Positions 8,968 to 17,518 of a stretch of 64,000 nucleotides of DNA are shown here, in pieces (the first letter of the stretch is position 1; every line of letters begins with the position of its first letter). The notes below the pieces were generated by a model, which did not search any database, had not been told where the DNA came from, and was given only the letters and a program-made list of their open reading frames with translations. The stretch is taken from contig NZ_VTGX01000001.1 in assembly GCF_009729095.1 (NCBI RefSeq), forward strand, positions 2,232,001-2,296,000, given 5' to 3'. The DNA comes from Mycolicibacterium sp. CBMA 247. GTDB lineage: Bacteria; Actinomycetota; Actinomycetes; Mycobacteriales; Mycobacteriaceae. The translations under genes were made by a program, and so were the position numbers.

Positions 8968-9222
8968 TCAAACGATACGGGGGGCGTCCGGCGTGCTGAC
9001 TCTGACGTCGTTTTCGTCCTTGCCGCAGCGCCGGGCGTAGGCCCATTCGCCGGCCAGCGTTCGGCGGTGTTCAATCGCGCCGAGCACTTCCTTGAAGACA
9101 CTCGGGCGGCGGCAGGAACCGTTGCCGGTCAACATCCTTCGAATGGCGATCCCCGCCCAGGGAACCGTGACCTGGGATAAAGAGCTCTCCGATCTGGATT
9201 GATGCAGCTTGACAGTTCGCAC
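8968..9222 (-). pseudogene. IS481-family transposase fragment
   Basis: The minus-strand translation shows the integrase-core signature of IS481-type transposases: an IRRMLTGNGSC segment (normally TDNGSC, with the catalytic Asp here Gly), VFKEVLGAIEHRRT, then a jump to LAGEWAYARR. The stretch normally between HRRT and the EWAYARP motif (RPY.PQTNGKVERF) is missing. N- and C-terminal parts of the transposase are absent. It is therefore a deleted, inactive remnant. The family call is from recalled motifs. Confidence 0.6.
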
Positions 9223-9474
9223 CTACCCGGAGGTCTCCGCCTTGCGATCTCATCGCGCCATCCCTTCGTCCGTGGCCGGAACGGCTAGCGACACAGCCGA
9301 AAAACCCAAAGCCGCCAGCTGGCGAGCCGACTGACAAGTCGTCAAGGCTGCCGACCCGTATCGTCGAGACGCTTGACCGGACGGCTGGAAGCGGTGGCCA
9401 ACGGGAAAGGCCAGCAACCGGTAGGTCGGTGTCCCATCCCACAGATCGCACCGACCTAGCGGCGAGTGATTTCG

Positions 9475-9774
9475 TCAGCATTCGAGGTGCACGTGGACGG
9501 GGACGTAGAGCACCCGGACGACTGATCGTCCGCCACGGCTGTGAACCCTGTGGGTTACGGGCCGCCCTGGGCGTACCGAGGCGACCGTGCACTGATCGAG
9601 TGGACCGGTTCCAACCTTCGTCAAAACGACCTTGTAGCCGCTGCGTTGCAGATCATTAATGACCGTTTGCCCATGATCCACCCCGGCAGGCGCGGCGCCA
9701 GCAGGGGAAGCCAGCCCAAACCCGGCAGCACTCAACATCCCTGCGGCAAGTACGGCGCACAACATCTTCCTCAT
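9475..9774 (-). CDS. Small exported protein
   Basis: About 99 residues from ATG 9774 (MRKMLCAVLAAGMLSAAG...). A classical Sec signal peptide ends near ASPAGAAPAG. The mature part contains VINDLQRSGYKVVLTKVGTG then PLDQCTVASVRPG, an arrangement typical of a family of small secreted mycobacterial proteins of unknown function. The C-terminus ends with VRVLYVPVHVHLEC. The single Cys residues in the mature region could form a disulfide. The upstream region carries two palindromes (9828-9859), so expression is probably regulated. Confidence 0.75.
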   Translation of the reverse strand: MRKMLCAVLAAGMLSAAGFGLASPAGAAPAGVDHGQTVINDLQRSGYKVVLTKVGTGPLDQCTVASVRPGRPVTHRVHSRGGRSVVRVLYVPVHVHLEC

Positions 9775-9827
9775 GACAATCCAGCCCTTCGCGCTTCCAG
9801 TCGACAACGTTTCCGACCGACTGTGTT

Positions 9828-9859
9828 AACAATAGCATTGTTATGTTCATATCTGAACA
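9828..9859. promoter_or_regulatory. Double palindrome upstream of the small exported protein
   Basis: AACAAT-N3-ATTGTT at 9828-9842 is followed immediately by the perfect inverted repeat TGTTCA-N4-TGAACA at 9844-9859, 54-85 bp before the start of the exported-protein gene at 9774. The region is locally AT-rich and probably holds the promoter. It is a likely operator. The TetR gene starting at 10130 is the nearest regulator candidate (inference). Confidence 0.55.
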
Positions 9860-10129
9860 CCATTGTTCATTTCGGTCACCGTGACGGATGACATCTGCGG
9901 CATGTTGCAGCTCGCGCCCACCAGAGGGGGCAGCCATCGAAAGCGCTGCGGGCTCCGTCGAGTGGCGTCCGACAACCCCTTGACGGAGTTGCTCAGCGCA
10001 AGTCGTACCAGCGACCGCAGTTGGTGACAGGGTGAGTAGATCTCCACCGGCGAAAAGCGAAAGAGATCGTGCTGAATTGGGAACTCAACAGCAACGTTCA
10101 ATGCTGGGCTATGCAGTAAACTCCCGCAC

Positions 10130-10714
10130 ATGGCCGTACGCACAGTACTGAGCAAGCTCACCTCGCCCAGCCTGCTGGAAACCGCCACGCAGGTTTTGCT
10201 GGCCAACCCCGCTGCTTCATTAGGGGACATCGCACACGCTGCGGGCATGAGCCGCACCACTCTGCACAAGACCTACCCCACGCGGCCGACGTTGCTGCGA
10301 GCGTTGGCTAATGACGCACTCGAGCTGCTGAACGGCGCCTATTCTCGGGCGGGCCTCGATGTGGCTGGTGCCGATGCCCCCGCGGCGCTGGCCCGGCTTG
10401 CGACCGAACTAATACCCCTGGGCCCGCGCCTGATGTTCCTGTATCGGGAGCACTCTTTGGACGATGAACCCGAACTCCTGGCCCAAGTCAACGCCCTTGA
10501 CGAGCCCGTCCGGAACCTCGAGCAGCGTGCCCGAGCTGACGGTACGTTCCGCACAGACCTGCCCGACGGGTGGGTGAGAGCCACATTTGAGGCGCTCGTG
10601 TATGCCGCATGGGAAGAGATTGCCGCAGGCCTACTTGCACCTCTCGCCGCGCCAGATGTCGTGATGTCCACGCTGCTCAATGGCGTCAGCGCGCCGCCCC
10701 AAAAGGTGCGCTGA
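10130..10714 (+). CDS. TetR-family transcriptional regulator
   Basis: 194 residues. The N-terminal helix-turn-helix shows LLETATQVLLANPAASLGDI, then AHAAGMSRTTLHKTYPTRPT with LLRALANDAL as the connecting helix. The ligand-binding domain follows with no recognisable signature. It lies downstream of the paired palindromes and the divergent exported-protein gene, so it may autoregulate and control that gene. The 3' end is followed after about 100 bp by the copied hydrolase fragment at 10811. Confidence 0.82.
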   Translation: MAVRTVLSKLTSPSLLETATQVLLANPAASLGDIAHAAGMSRTTLHKTYPTRPTLLRALANDALELLNGAYSRAGLDVAGADAPAALARLATELIPLGPRLMFLYREHSLDDEPELLAQVNALDEPVRNLEQRARADGTFRTDLPDGWVRATFEALVYAAWEEIAAGLLAPLAAPDVVMSTLLNGVSAPPQKVR

Positions 10715-10810
10715 CCGCCGTGTAGGGAAAGCGACTGCGATGGCGTCTTTCTCGTCGGCGGACGGTTCGGAGTAGGCGAGACCAGAAGCCGTCGACGATG
10801 GGGTCTAGGT

Positions 10811-10966
10811 TGCAACTACGCGGCCCGTTCGTCGAACTCGCCGAGGCGGGCCACCACCCCATGTTGGATCAACCCCTACCGCTGGTGGCGACCATCCGCA
10901 CCCTGCTGGAGTTCTGGTCGATCACCTGAGGGTGCAGGGGTCCGGCAAACGACTTCTTCAACGCTC
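10811..10966 (+). repeat. Direct repeat, copy A: duplicated 3' end of a hydrolase gene
   Basis: 156 bp nearly identical to 24733-24887, where it forms the last 40 or so codons of an intact alpha/beta hydrolase plus the short gap to the convergent permease gene. Differences cluster at the stop region (CCTGAGGGTGC here, CCTAGCGTGC there), giving one indel and few substitutions. Here the hydrolase frame has no upstream part, so copy A is the fragment. No terminal repeats were seen around it, and recent duplication or recombination is implied. Confidence 0.9.
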
Positions 10967-10990
10967 TCGGGGCGACGACTGGCCACCCCG

Positions 10991-11365
10991 GTGGCATCGA
11001 GCGCTGAGGAGGACGGTAAGCGTGAGCGCAAGGTCAACACCGCCTGGCGCCTTGATGACCGGGGTGTGCTCTCCGACAGCCACGGCGACCTACTCACCTC
11101 CGGTCTGGGTTGGGCGATATGGACCGACGGGCGGGTCAAGTTCACCACCGGCAATGGCCTGCCGTTCAAGATCCGCGACATTCCGGTGAAAGGCCGCGGT
11201 GGCGCCGGTGTCGGGTTCCATCCGTTCGTCAGTGGCGAGGATGCACTGCTGTCGGCGTCGGTGTCTGCGACCGGGTTCGTGCGCGGCAAGAGGGCTGTGC
11301 GGGCCGAGAAACGCGCGAAGGCTTCGGTCAAGGGGGCGGGCACGGACGTGTCGCCTGCTCCGTAA
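10991..11365 (+). CDS. Hypothetical protein, possibly a partial gene
   Basis: About 124 residues (MASSAEEDGKRERK...DVSPAP). Codon use looks coding. The sequence contains LGWAIWTDGRVKFTTGNGLP and IRDIPVKGRGGAGVGFHP, a strand-turn-strand pattern rich in Gly that faintly recalls a GyrA C-terminal blade, and a basic tail (FVRGKRAVRAEKRAKASVK). The start is uncertain, and the frame begins just after the copied hydrolase fragment, so the 5' end may be missing. No function is assigned. Confidence 0.45.
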   Translation: MASSAEEDGKRERKVNTAWRLDDRGVLSDSHGDLLTSGLGWAIWTDGRVKFTTGNGLPFKIRDIPVKGRGGAGVGFHPFVSGEDALLSASVSATGFVRGKRAVRAEKRAKASVKGAGTDVSPAP

Positions 11366-11905
11366 GGAGTCTGGCTGGTTATCCTCTGCCGCAATCGGAT
11401 TCATGAACGACACCGCGAGTGGCCACTAATCGAGTGGACCGACGCGGTCGATGGCGTCGCTACCCGACTCTGCGTACCAGGACCGTTGCGAGCTCTACGC
11501 GCGTCCCTGCGCACTTACGTGGTCGATGAGCTACTACCGCAGTGGAGCCAGCGTGGGTAGCCCTGGCCCAGCGCGAGCATTGCCAATTGGCAATCGTTGG
11601 CAATCCTGAAACGGAATATGCGGCGGAGAAACAGAGACAGGGCCTCATTGTCTGCATGGCGGCGAATCGTGAACAGCCCGATACCGCTACGGCGGGCTTC
11701 AATTCGCTACTCGGCCAGCCGAAGACGCACACCCTGTACCGACTCCATCGTTCCGCCCTCATGCTTACCGAGCAGTTTGTGGTTCCAATCGGCGTCGCCT
11801 ACGCCGCGTAACTGCAGGCTAAGGCGCTGAGTTCGCATCAACGGTGCGCCCGAACGACTCACCGACTTCATTAACCTGCAGGTTGCCAACCCCAGATCGG
11901 CCAAT
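11366..11905. other. Intergenic region between convergent genes, no convincing gene
   Basis: About 540 bp. A plus-strand frame at 11542-11811 (89 codons) and an overlapping minus-strand frame at 11460-11762 are open, but neither shows a recognisable domain or a ribosome binding site. It may hold decayed gene remnants, in keeping with the neighbouring duplicated fragment. Confidence 0.4.
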
Positions 11906-12748
11906 TCACGTGCCGGCGTGGACGGTGGTCCCGATCGGCTCCACCGACCAGAAGCTGTCGTCCTGCGGCTCGATGAGATGAGGTCGTGACGACGCCGAGA
12001 CGAAGAACACGAAATCGTGCGCGAGATAGGTCTGCTGGAAGCTGTCGAATACGACACCATCCGCGCGGATGCTCACGCCTCTGATTCGAACCACATCACG
12101 GTCGTTTGTCAGCTCTAGGTACTTGCGCTCCTTTGCACTGGGCCGTACTACCTCGATTGTCTGCTCGACGAGATCGTCCGTGTGTCCGTACCGGTCTCGC
12201 AGATGCTCGTAGAGTGACCCACCCGCGGCCAGATATTGCTGGTCTAGCGTCGGAACCAAGCTGACCGGCAGGACTGCCCGCTCCAGCACTCTTGGGGTGT
12301 CGCCCACCTTCCGTACCCGCGTAACGTCCCACACGAGAGCGCCTGATTCGATGCCAAGGGCAATTGCGTGCTGGTCGCCGGGGATGCCGACAAGCACGCT
12401 GACCAATTCCGTCTCCAGTTCGATGCCACCCGACGGTCCGCGCAACATCTGCAGCAGGCCGCCAGAGCGGGTCAATTCACTAACCATTCGGCGGGGCGCC
12501 ACGAAGGTGCCCACTCCCTGATGACGCGTGATCTTGCGCTGATGGGTCAATTCGTCAAGCGCCCGGCGCACCGAAATAACGCTGACACCAGCCAGTTCTG
12601 CTAGTTCGGCGGTGCTGGGCAACCGATCACCGGGCTGAAGGCCCTGTTCCCGAATCATCGTCTCGATCATGTCGTAGACGCGTTGGTAGCGCAGGACGCG
12701 TTCTCGTTTCCTCCTGGGCTGCGTTGACTGTTGCTCTCGTGGCGTCAA
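11906..12748 (-). CDS. GntR-family regulator with UTRA domain
   Basis: About 280 residues from TTG 12748, preceded by GGAGG. The frame is open to 12898, but a start above 12863 would place the operator inside the gene. The N-terminal winged helix reads RVYDMIETMIREQGLQPGDR, LPSTAELAELAGVSVISVRR and ALDELTHQRKITRHQGVGTF. The UTRA ligand domain follows, with ARG-type strands and LYEHLRDRYGHTDDLVEQTI near the C-terminus. UTRA regulators usually sense sugars, amino acids or phosphonate-like effectors. It is divergent from an ABC importer and shares a palindrome with it, so it is the probable local repressor. Confidence 0.87.
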   Translation of the reverse strand: MTPREQQSTQPRRKRERVLRYQRVYDMIETMIREQGLQPGDRLPSTAELAELAGVSVISVRRALDELTHQRKITRHQGVGTFVAPRRMVSELTRSGGLLQMLRGPSGGIELETELVSVLVGIPGDQHAIALGIESGALVWDVTRVRKVGDTPRVLERAVLPVSLVPTLDQQYLAAGGSLYEHLRDRYGHTDDLVEQTIEVVRPSAKERKYLELTNDRDVVRIRGVSIRADGVVFDSFQQTYLAHDFVFFVSASSRPHLIEPQDDSFWSVEPIGTTVHAGT

Positions 12749-12862
12749 GGGGCCTCCGTTGTGTTGCCACCGGTCAGGCTGGCGAGTCAGTCGGGGCGCT
12801 CGGTCACACTTGGCTCGCCTTCGCAGGCTCGCCAGCAGGCCGCGGGTCGTCCAGTGAGTCAT

Positions 12863-12875
12863 CATACTCGGTATG
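12863..12875. promoter_or_regulatory. GntR operator candidate upstream of its own gene
   Basis: CATAC-TCG-GTATG, extended by one pair to TCATAC...GTATGA. It lies about 115 bp before the TTG start of the GntR gene. The same arm-spacer-arm layout occurs at 13554 before the ABC ATPase gene. Confidence 0.7.
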
Positions 12876-13553
12876 ACTGACAACTCCCGATGGCTCACCG
12901 ATCATGTCGATTGAGCCGGGAACGGGGCCAGCGACTCTGTGCTGTAGCGGTCAACTGATGGGCGCCCCGCCCACTGGGGCGAAGTCGCAAGAATCATCAA
13001 TTCTCGCAATTCCCGCGACCACGTCCCGCCGAAGCCTTTCGCTGAGGCGAAAAACACTGCTGCAGAACCTCTTTGAGGATCACCGTCCGATCGACCGCCC
13101 GGCTGGATGAGTCCGGTCCGCGATGTTGCCAACGTTGGTGCCACTCGATCGACACTGCGCCGTCAACGCGCCCGCGGCCACATGGGAGGACGCCCGCGCC
13201 GAACCTGAGGTCGCAATTCTCCGCAATTCCGTCGGGGCTGATCATCTGTACCGGATCACTGGCCACTGCGTTGACGGCCGCTATCTGGCACCGATGCATC
13301 CCGCCGGGCGGCGCACCATCGGTCAACGACCACTGTCACGGGCGCGAAAGACTCTCTTTGACAACAACTCTCGGGTCAACAGCTCACCGTCCGCCCTCCA
13401 GAGACACCCGCGCGTCACAGTCGTCGCCGACAGGACCACTGCGCGGCTCCTATGGGCCGCAGGCACCCAGCTACGTCCAAGGTCGCCCCAGCGCGGCCGA
13501 TATCTCGATAGCACGGGTCCATCGAAAGAGCCCTCAACGAAGCGGCCTACCGT
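12876..13553. other. Long divergent intergenic region
   Basis: About 680 bp between the two operator copies. Frames of 60-150 codons are open on both strands (for example 13123-13584 plus and 12997-13326 minus), but none has a recognisable domain or plausible ribosome binding site. It is either regulatory spacer or decayed sequence. No repeat was found inside it. Confidence 0.4.
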
Positions 13554-13568
13554 GCATACTAAGTATGC
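13554..13568. promoter_or_regulatory. GntR operator candidate upstream of the ABC importer
   Basis: Perfect inverted repeat GCATAC-TAA-GTATGC, about 48 bp before the ATPase start codon at 13616. It has the same core and spacing as the site at 12863, so it is very likely the same regulator's operator. Confidence 0.75.
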
Positions 13569-13615
13569 TCAACAAATCGTTTGAGATGCCCGGCGCGTAA
13601 GGAGTTCGGTTAGCC

Positions 13616-14704
13616 ATGGCCACGGTGACTTTCGACCGCGCTACTCGCGTATACGCGGGCGCCTCAAAACCTTCTGTAGCGCGACTGGACCTTGAGATAG
13701 CTGACGGTGAATTCCTGGTATTGGTCGGCCCTTCGGGTTGCGGCAAATCGACCTCGCTGCGGATGCTCGCCGGCCTTGAGCAGGTCAGCGACGGACGCAT
13801 CCTGATCGGTGGAGTGGACGTTACGCACGTGGAACCGAAGAATCGCGACATTGCGATGGTGTTCCAGAACTATGCGCTGTACCCGCACATGACTGTCGCG
13901 GACAACATGGGCTTTGCCCTCAAGATGGCCAAGGTGTCCAAGTCGGAGATCCGACGACGCGTTCTGGAGGCCGCGAGACTGCTGGATCTCGAGCCACACT
14001 TGGAGCGCAAGCCGAAAGTGCTCTCGGGTGGTCAGCGTCAGCGCGTAGCAATGGGTCGCGCGATTGTGCGCCAACCCCAGGTCTTCCTGATGGACGAGCC
14101 ACTTTCGAACCTCGATGCGAAGCTGCGGGTGCAGACCCGGACCCAGATTGCCCAACTGCAGAGGCGGCTGGGCACCACGACGGTCTATGTAACTCACGAC
14201 CAGGTTGAAGCCATGACCATGGGCGACCGCGTCGCCGTGCTAAAGGACGGGTTACTTCAACAATGCGCTAGCCCCCGCGACCTCTACCGGAACCCGGCAA
14301 ACCAATTCGTCGCCGGGTTCATGGGCTCCCCCGCCATGAATCTGTTCACTTTGCCGTTGAGCCACGACGGCGTCGTGGTCGGCGGCCACACGCTGCCGGT
14401 GCCGCGGGCCGTTGCGGCGTCTGTCGACGGCACAATAGTGGTGGGCATCCGGCCGGAACATTTCGAGTTGTCGCCAACCAGCCCCGGCATCGAGGTGGAA
14501 GTCGACGTGGTTGAGGAGCTCGGCTCCGATGCCTACATTTACGGCCGCGCCATTGCCGGCGATAGCGCTGCAAGCTCGATCGACACTCTCGCCGCACGCG
14601 TCGATTGGCGCCACCCGCCATCAAAGGGCGAGCGGATTTTCCTCACCGCTAACGCCGAGCACGTTTACTTTTTCTCTCCAGCCGACGGGCGTCTGCTCGT
14701 TTAG
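13616..14704 (+). CDS. ABC importer ATPase, UgpC/MalK-type
   Basis: 362 residues. Walker A GPSGCGKST at 38-46, Q-loop in MVFQNYALYPHMTV, ABC signature LSGGQRQRVAMGRA, Walker B VFLMDEPLSNLDAKLR and switch His in VTHDQ are all intact. The C-terminal OB/TOBE extension (VVGIRPEHFEL...) is typical of ATPases for carbohydrate or glycerol-phosphate importers. It is the first gene of the importer set, separated from the binding-protein gene by about 535 bp, so the two may be transcribed separately. Confidence 0.92.
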   Translation: MATVTFDRATRVYAGASKPSVARLDLEIADGEFLVLVGPSGCGKSTSLRMLAGLEQVSDGRILIGGVDVTHVEPKNRDIAMVFQNYALYPHMTVADNMGFALKMAKVSKSEIRRRVLEAARLLDLEPHLERKPKVLSGGQRQRVAMGRAIVRQPQVFLMDEPLSNLDAKLRVQTRTQIAQLQRRLGTTTVYVTHDQVEAMTMGDRVAVLKDGLLQQCASPRDLYRNPANQFVAGFMGSPAMNLFTLPLSHDGVVVGGHTLPVPRAVAASVDGTIVVGIRPEHFELSPTSPGIEVEVDVVEELGSDAYIYGRAIAGDSAASSIDTLAARVDWRHPPSKGERIFLTANAEHVYFFSPADGRLLV

Positions 14705-15239
14705 CGAGCTGTCGCGCGTCAACGCGCACGTCAAGGGAGGCGACGCCTGGGCGTCTTGGACCCCGGGCCCTTATCGTGTAATCCCACTAGCACGAGGGTC
14801 TTTCACCGCAGGGATAATCCGGAGCCGACAGCACCCTGACCCTGGCAGCTGTGCCGCATTCGCCACTAGCGCGGCGGCCGGCGGCTCAATAGCCGCAGCC
14901 CCGGTCATGAGACGACCCAGATCGTTGGCTCAATAGTCTGTCGCAACGACCACGAATACTCTGCATACAGATACGGTCGCGGTAGGGCCACCGCCGAAGC
15001 ACAGGACTGGCCAGCAGTCCCAGCGGACATCCCGCGAGACGGTCGAGTGTCCACTATCGTGGCCCCAAAGGCTAGATAACCGACGCCAAGTCGAGCGGCG
15101 CAAGGGCGAGTACGTCGCGGAAATTTCGCTTCATTTCCACCACCACAGCGCACCTCCGCAGTTATCATACTAAGAATTCGAAGCTGACGCCGTGAAGCGC
15201 CAGTCGCCGTCCCACCAGCCCGGAGCCATCGGAGGACCC
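14705..15239. other. Intergenic gap inside the importer cluster
   Basis: About 535 bp between the ATPase and binding-protein genes, unusually long within such a set. No convincing ORF is seen. The 3' end carries a degenerate operator (15165-15179) and probably the promoter of the binding-protein operon. An earlier insertion or a lost gene could explain the length. Confidence 0.45.
15165..15179. promoter_or_regulatory. Degenerate GntR half-operator before the binding protein
   Basis: TCATAC-TAA-GAATTC. The left arm and spacer match the perfect site at 13554 (CATACTAAG), but the right arm is altered. It lies about 60 bp before the lipoprotein start. It may be a weaker site for the same regulator. 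Confidence 0.45.
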
Positions 15240-16616
15240 ATGGGCAAGACAAGAATCACTGTCGCCGCACTCTTGACATCCGTGATGTTAGTGCTGACTG
15301 GATGCGCAGGGATGGGCTCTGCGCCGACAGGATCCGATGTGTCGGCAGACGGACCATTCGACTGGAAGCGGTTCTCGGGCACCGAGATTGACGTCATGCT
15401 CGACCAACATCCCTGGACCCAAGGGGTGCAAACAAAGCTGGCGGACTTCGAGAGCGCCACCGGAATCAAGGTGAACCTCCAGACATACGCCGAAGATCTG
15501 TACTTCGACAAGTTGGACCAGGCGGTCCGTACCTCCAACTCGCCGGACGTGGTCATGACTGGCTTTGACACCAATTTGGCAACGCTAGAGGCAGCCAACC
15601 TGCTCGCGCCGCTCACGCCCTTGATCGAGAACCCGGCGCTCACGACCGCCGACTACGACTTGTCGGATTTCCCCAGCGGAATCAAACAGCCGGCGATGCT
15701 ACCTTCGGGCGATCCGAACGCCTCGCTGTACGGCATCCCCATCTCGACCGAGACTTACATGCTCTTCTACAACAAGGATCTCGTCGCCAAGTATCTCGGC
15801 GGCAAGGTGCCCACGACGATGACTGACCTGATCGCGGCGGCCAAGCTCATCACCGCAGAGGGCCACGGCGATGTGTACGGTTCCGTGGTCCGCGGCATTC
15901 GCGCCACGTCAATCGTCGATACTCCAACCGCCCTGGTATTCAACCGGTGGCCAGCCACGAACCCGGCGATCAACCTGCCCTACAACGTGTACTTCGACGG
16001 CGCCTGGAACAAGCCCCGGCTTCCCGATCGGGCCATCACACAGGGCCTCAGTGATTACGCGCAGCTGATCGCTGCGGGACCGCCAAACAAGTTCGCTCTC
16101 GATTGGCCCGACGCCTCCGCGCTGTTCAGCCAGGGCAAGGCCGCCTTCTACCTCGACGCCAGCGTCTTCGGTCCGAACTTCGAAAAACCCGACCAATCCA
16201 CCGTTGTAGGCAAAGTCGGCTATTCGACCCTTCCTGCCGCAGCACAAGGCGGAACCAGCGGATCCTGGAGCTGGGGCCTGTCGATTCCGTCGGCAAGCAC
16301 CAAGAAGGGCGCCGCATGGCTCTTCACCCAATGGTTCACCGATAAGCAGCGCACCGCCGAAATCGGCGCGCTCACCGGGGGCGCCCCACGCCAGTCTTCA
16401 GCTGAGGCGCCTACCTACAAGGCCGCATTCACGCCGGAATACAGTCGCGCCGTTGCAGATTCCCTCGCCAATACGCGCCCGACGGCGGTCATCAAAGAGG
16501 ATGCCGACCCAGTCCTCCTCATCATTGTCGACGCTGTGATGAGCATGGCCCAAGGGCAGGATCCTTTCGCCGTCATGGCAAATGCACAGACCAAGATGGC
16601 AGCGTTGTATCGGTGA
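15240..16616 (+). CDS. ABC importer solute-binding lipoprotein
   Basis: 459 residues from ATG 15240, preceded by GGAGGA. The frame is open from 15192. A lipoprotein signal peptide ends in LTGC (Cys 22), so the protein is lipid-anchored outside the membrane. The body is a family-1 extracellular binding protein: EIDVMLDQHPWTQGVQTKLA, SPDVVMTGFDTN, YGIPISTETYMLFYNKDLVA and a C-terminal AAWLFTQWFTDKQRT. Such proteins deliver sugars, oligosaccharides or polyol phosphates. The phosphotriesterase-like gene in the same set suggests a lactone or phosphorylated sugar (inference). Confidence 0.9.
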   Translation: MGKTRITVAALLTSVMLVLTGCAGMGSAPTGSDVSADGPFDWKRFSGTEIDVMLDQHPWTQGVQTKLADFESATGIKVNLQTYAEDLYFDKLDQAVRTSNSPDVVMTGFDTNLATLEAANLLAPLTPLIENPALTTADYDLSDFPSGIKQPAMLPSGDPNASLYGIPISTETYMLFYNKDLVAKYLGGKVPTTMTDLIAAAKLITAEGHGDVYGSVVRGIRATSIVDTPTALVFNRWPATNPAINLPYNVYFDGAWNKPRLPDRAITQGLSDYAQLIAAGPPNKFALDWPDASALFSQGKAAFYLDASVFGPNFEKPDQSTVVGKVGYSTLPAAAQGGTSGSWSWGLSIPSASTKKGAAWLFTQWFTDKQRTAEIGALTGGAPRQSSAEAPTYKAAFTPEYSRAVADSLANTRPTAVIKEDADPVLLIIVDAVMSMAQGQDPFAVMANAQTKMAALYR

Positions 16617-17518
16617 GGCTCGCCCTGTCTGCCGGCCCTGGGCAGAACGCGCGAGCGGCTGACAATCGGACAGGTGCGTTCCTTACTCCGCTGCTCATCG
16701 TCTTGGCGCTGGCAACGCTGTTCCCGTTGGGGTATGCCACCTTCCTTAGTCTCTTCGACTGGAACTGGGGCAGCAGGTTCAATTTCATCGGCCTGGGCAA
16801 CTATCTCGCCGTACTGAGCAACTCCGAATACTGGGCTTCGTTGTTCCGCACCGCAACGTTCACCGTTCTAGCCGTCGGATTGGAGATCGCTCTCGGCCTC
16901 GCCCTGGCGCTTGCCGTCGACCGCGCTGGCCGCAATATCGCTTGGCTGCGCACCGTTTTCATTGCCCCGCTGATGGTCTCGGGCATTGTGGTTTCGCTGA
17001 TTTGGAAGGTCATGCTGGACCCGACATTGGGTGTCATCCCTTGGCTCGCGGCGCGAGTCGGCATCGACGGCGTGAATCTGCTCGGCGATCCGTCCGTCGC
17101 CTTGCCGGCCCTCGTGTTGATTGACTCGTGGTGGCAGACCGGCTTCGTGTTCGTCATTCTCCAGGCAGGACTTCAGGCGTTGCCACCGCAGCCGTTCGAG
17201 GCTGCCGAACTCGACGGCGCCGGTTACCTGCAGCGGCTGCGTTACCTCACGATCCCGATGATGGCTCCTCTCCTGCTAGTAGTTGCAGGAATCCGCGCGA
17301 TCGACTGCCTCAAAGTGTTTGCGCTTGCGTTCGGGACAACCGACGGCGGCCCGGGTCAAGCGACCGAATTCACCCAGATGCTGGCCTACCGGACCGCATT
17401 CCGAAGTCATCAAATGAGCATGGCAATGACCATGATGGTGGTGTTCGCATTCATGATCGGCGCCGCCGCCTTAGTCGTACTCGGCATTCGCGGACTGCGG
17501 AGCCGTTCCCGTGCGTAG
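16613..17518 (+). CDS. ABC importer permease, MalF/UgpA-type
   Basis: 301 residues from a GTG overlapping the previous stop by 4 nt. About six membrane segments are present, beginning with LLIVLALATLFPLGYATFLS. The cytoplasmic EAA loop that contacts the ATPase reads FEAAELDGAGYLQRLRYLTI. The sequence TDGGPGQATEF is typical of sugar-importer permeases. It pairs with the next gene to form the membrane channel. Confidence 0.9.
   Translation: MRLALSAGPGQNARAADNRTGAFLTPLLIVLALATLFPLGYATFLSLFDWNWGSRFNFIGLGNYLAVLSNSEYWASLFRTATFTVLAVGLEIALGLALALAVDRAGRNIAWLRTVFIAPLMVSGIVVSLIWKVMLDPTLGVIPWLAARVGIDGVNLLGDPSVALPALVLIDSWWQTGFVFVILQAGLQALPPQPFEAAELDGAGYLQRLRYLTIPMMAPLLLVVAGIRAIDCLKVFALAFGTTDGGPGQATEFTQMLAYRTAFRSHQMSMAMTMMVVFAFMIGAAALVVLGIRGLRSRSRA

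Noticed and set aside
13123..13584. Plus-strand 153-codon frame between the two GntR operators
   Set aside because: No domain or ribosome binding site, and it ends across the operator at 13554, so it is unlikely to be a gene.
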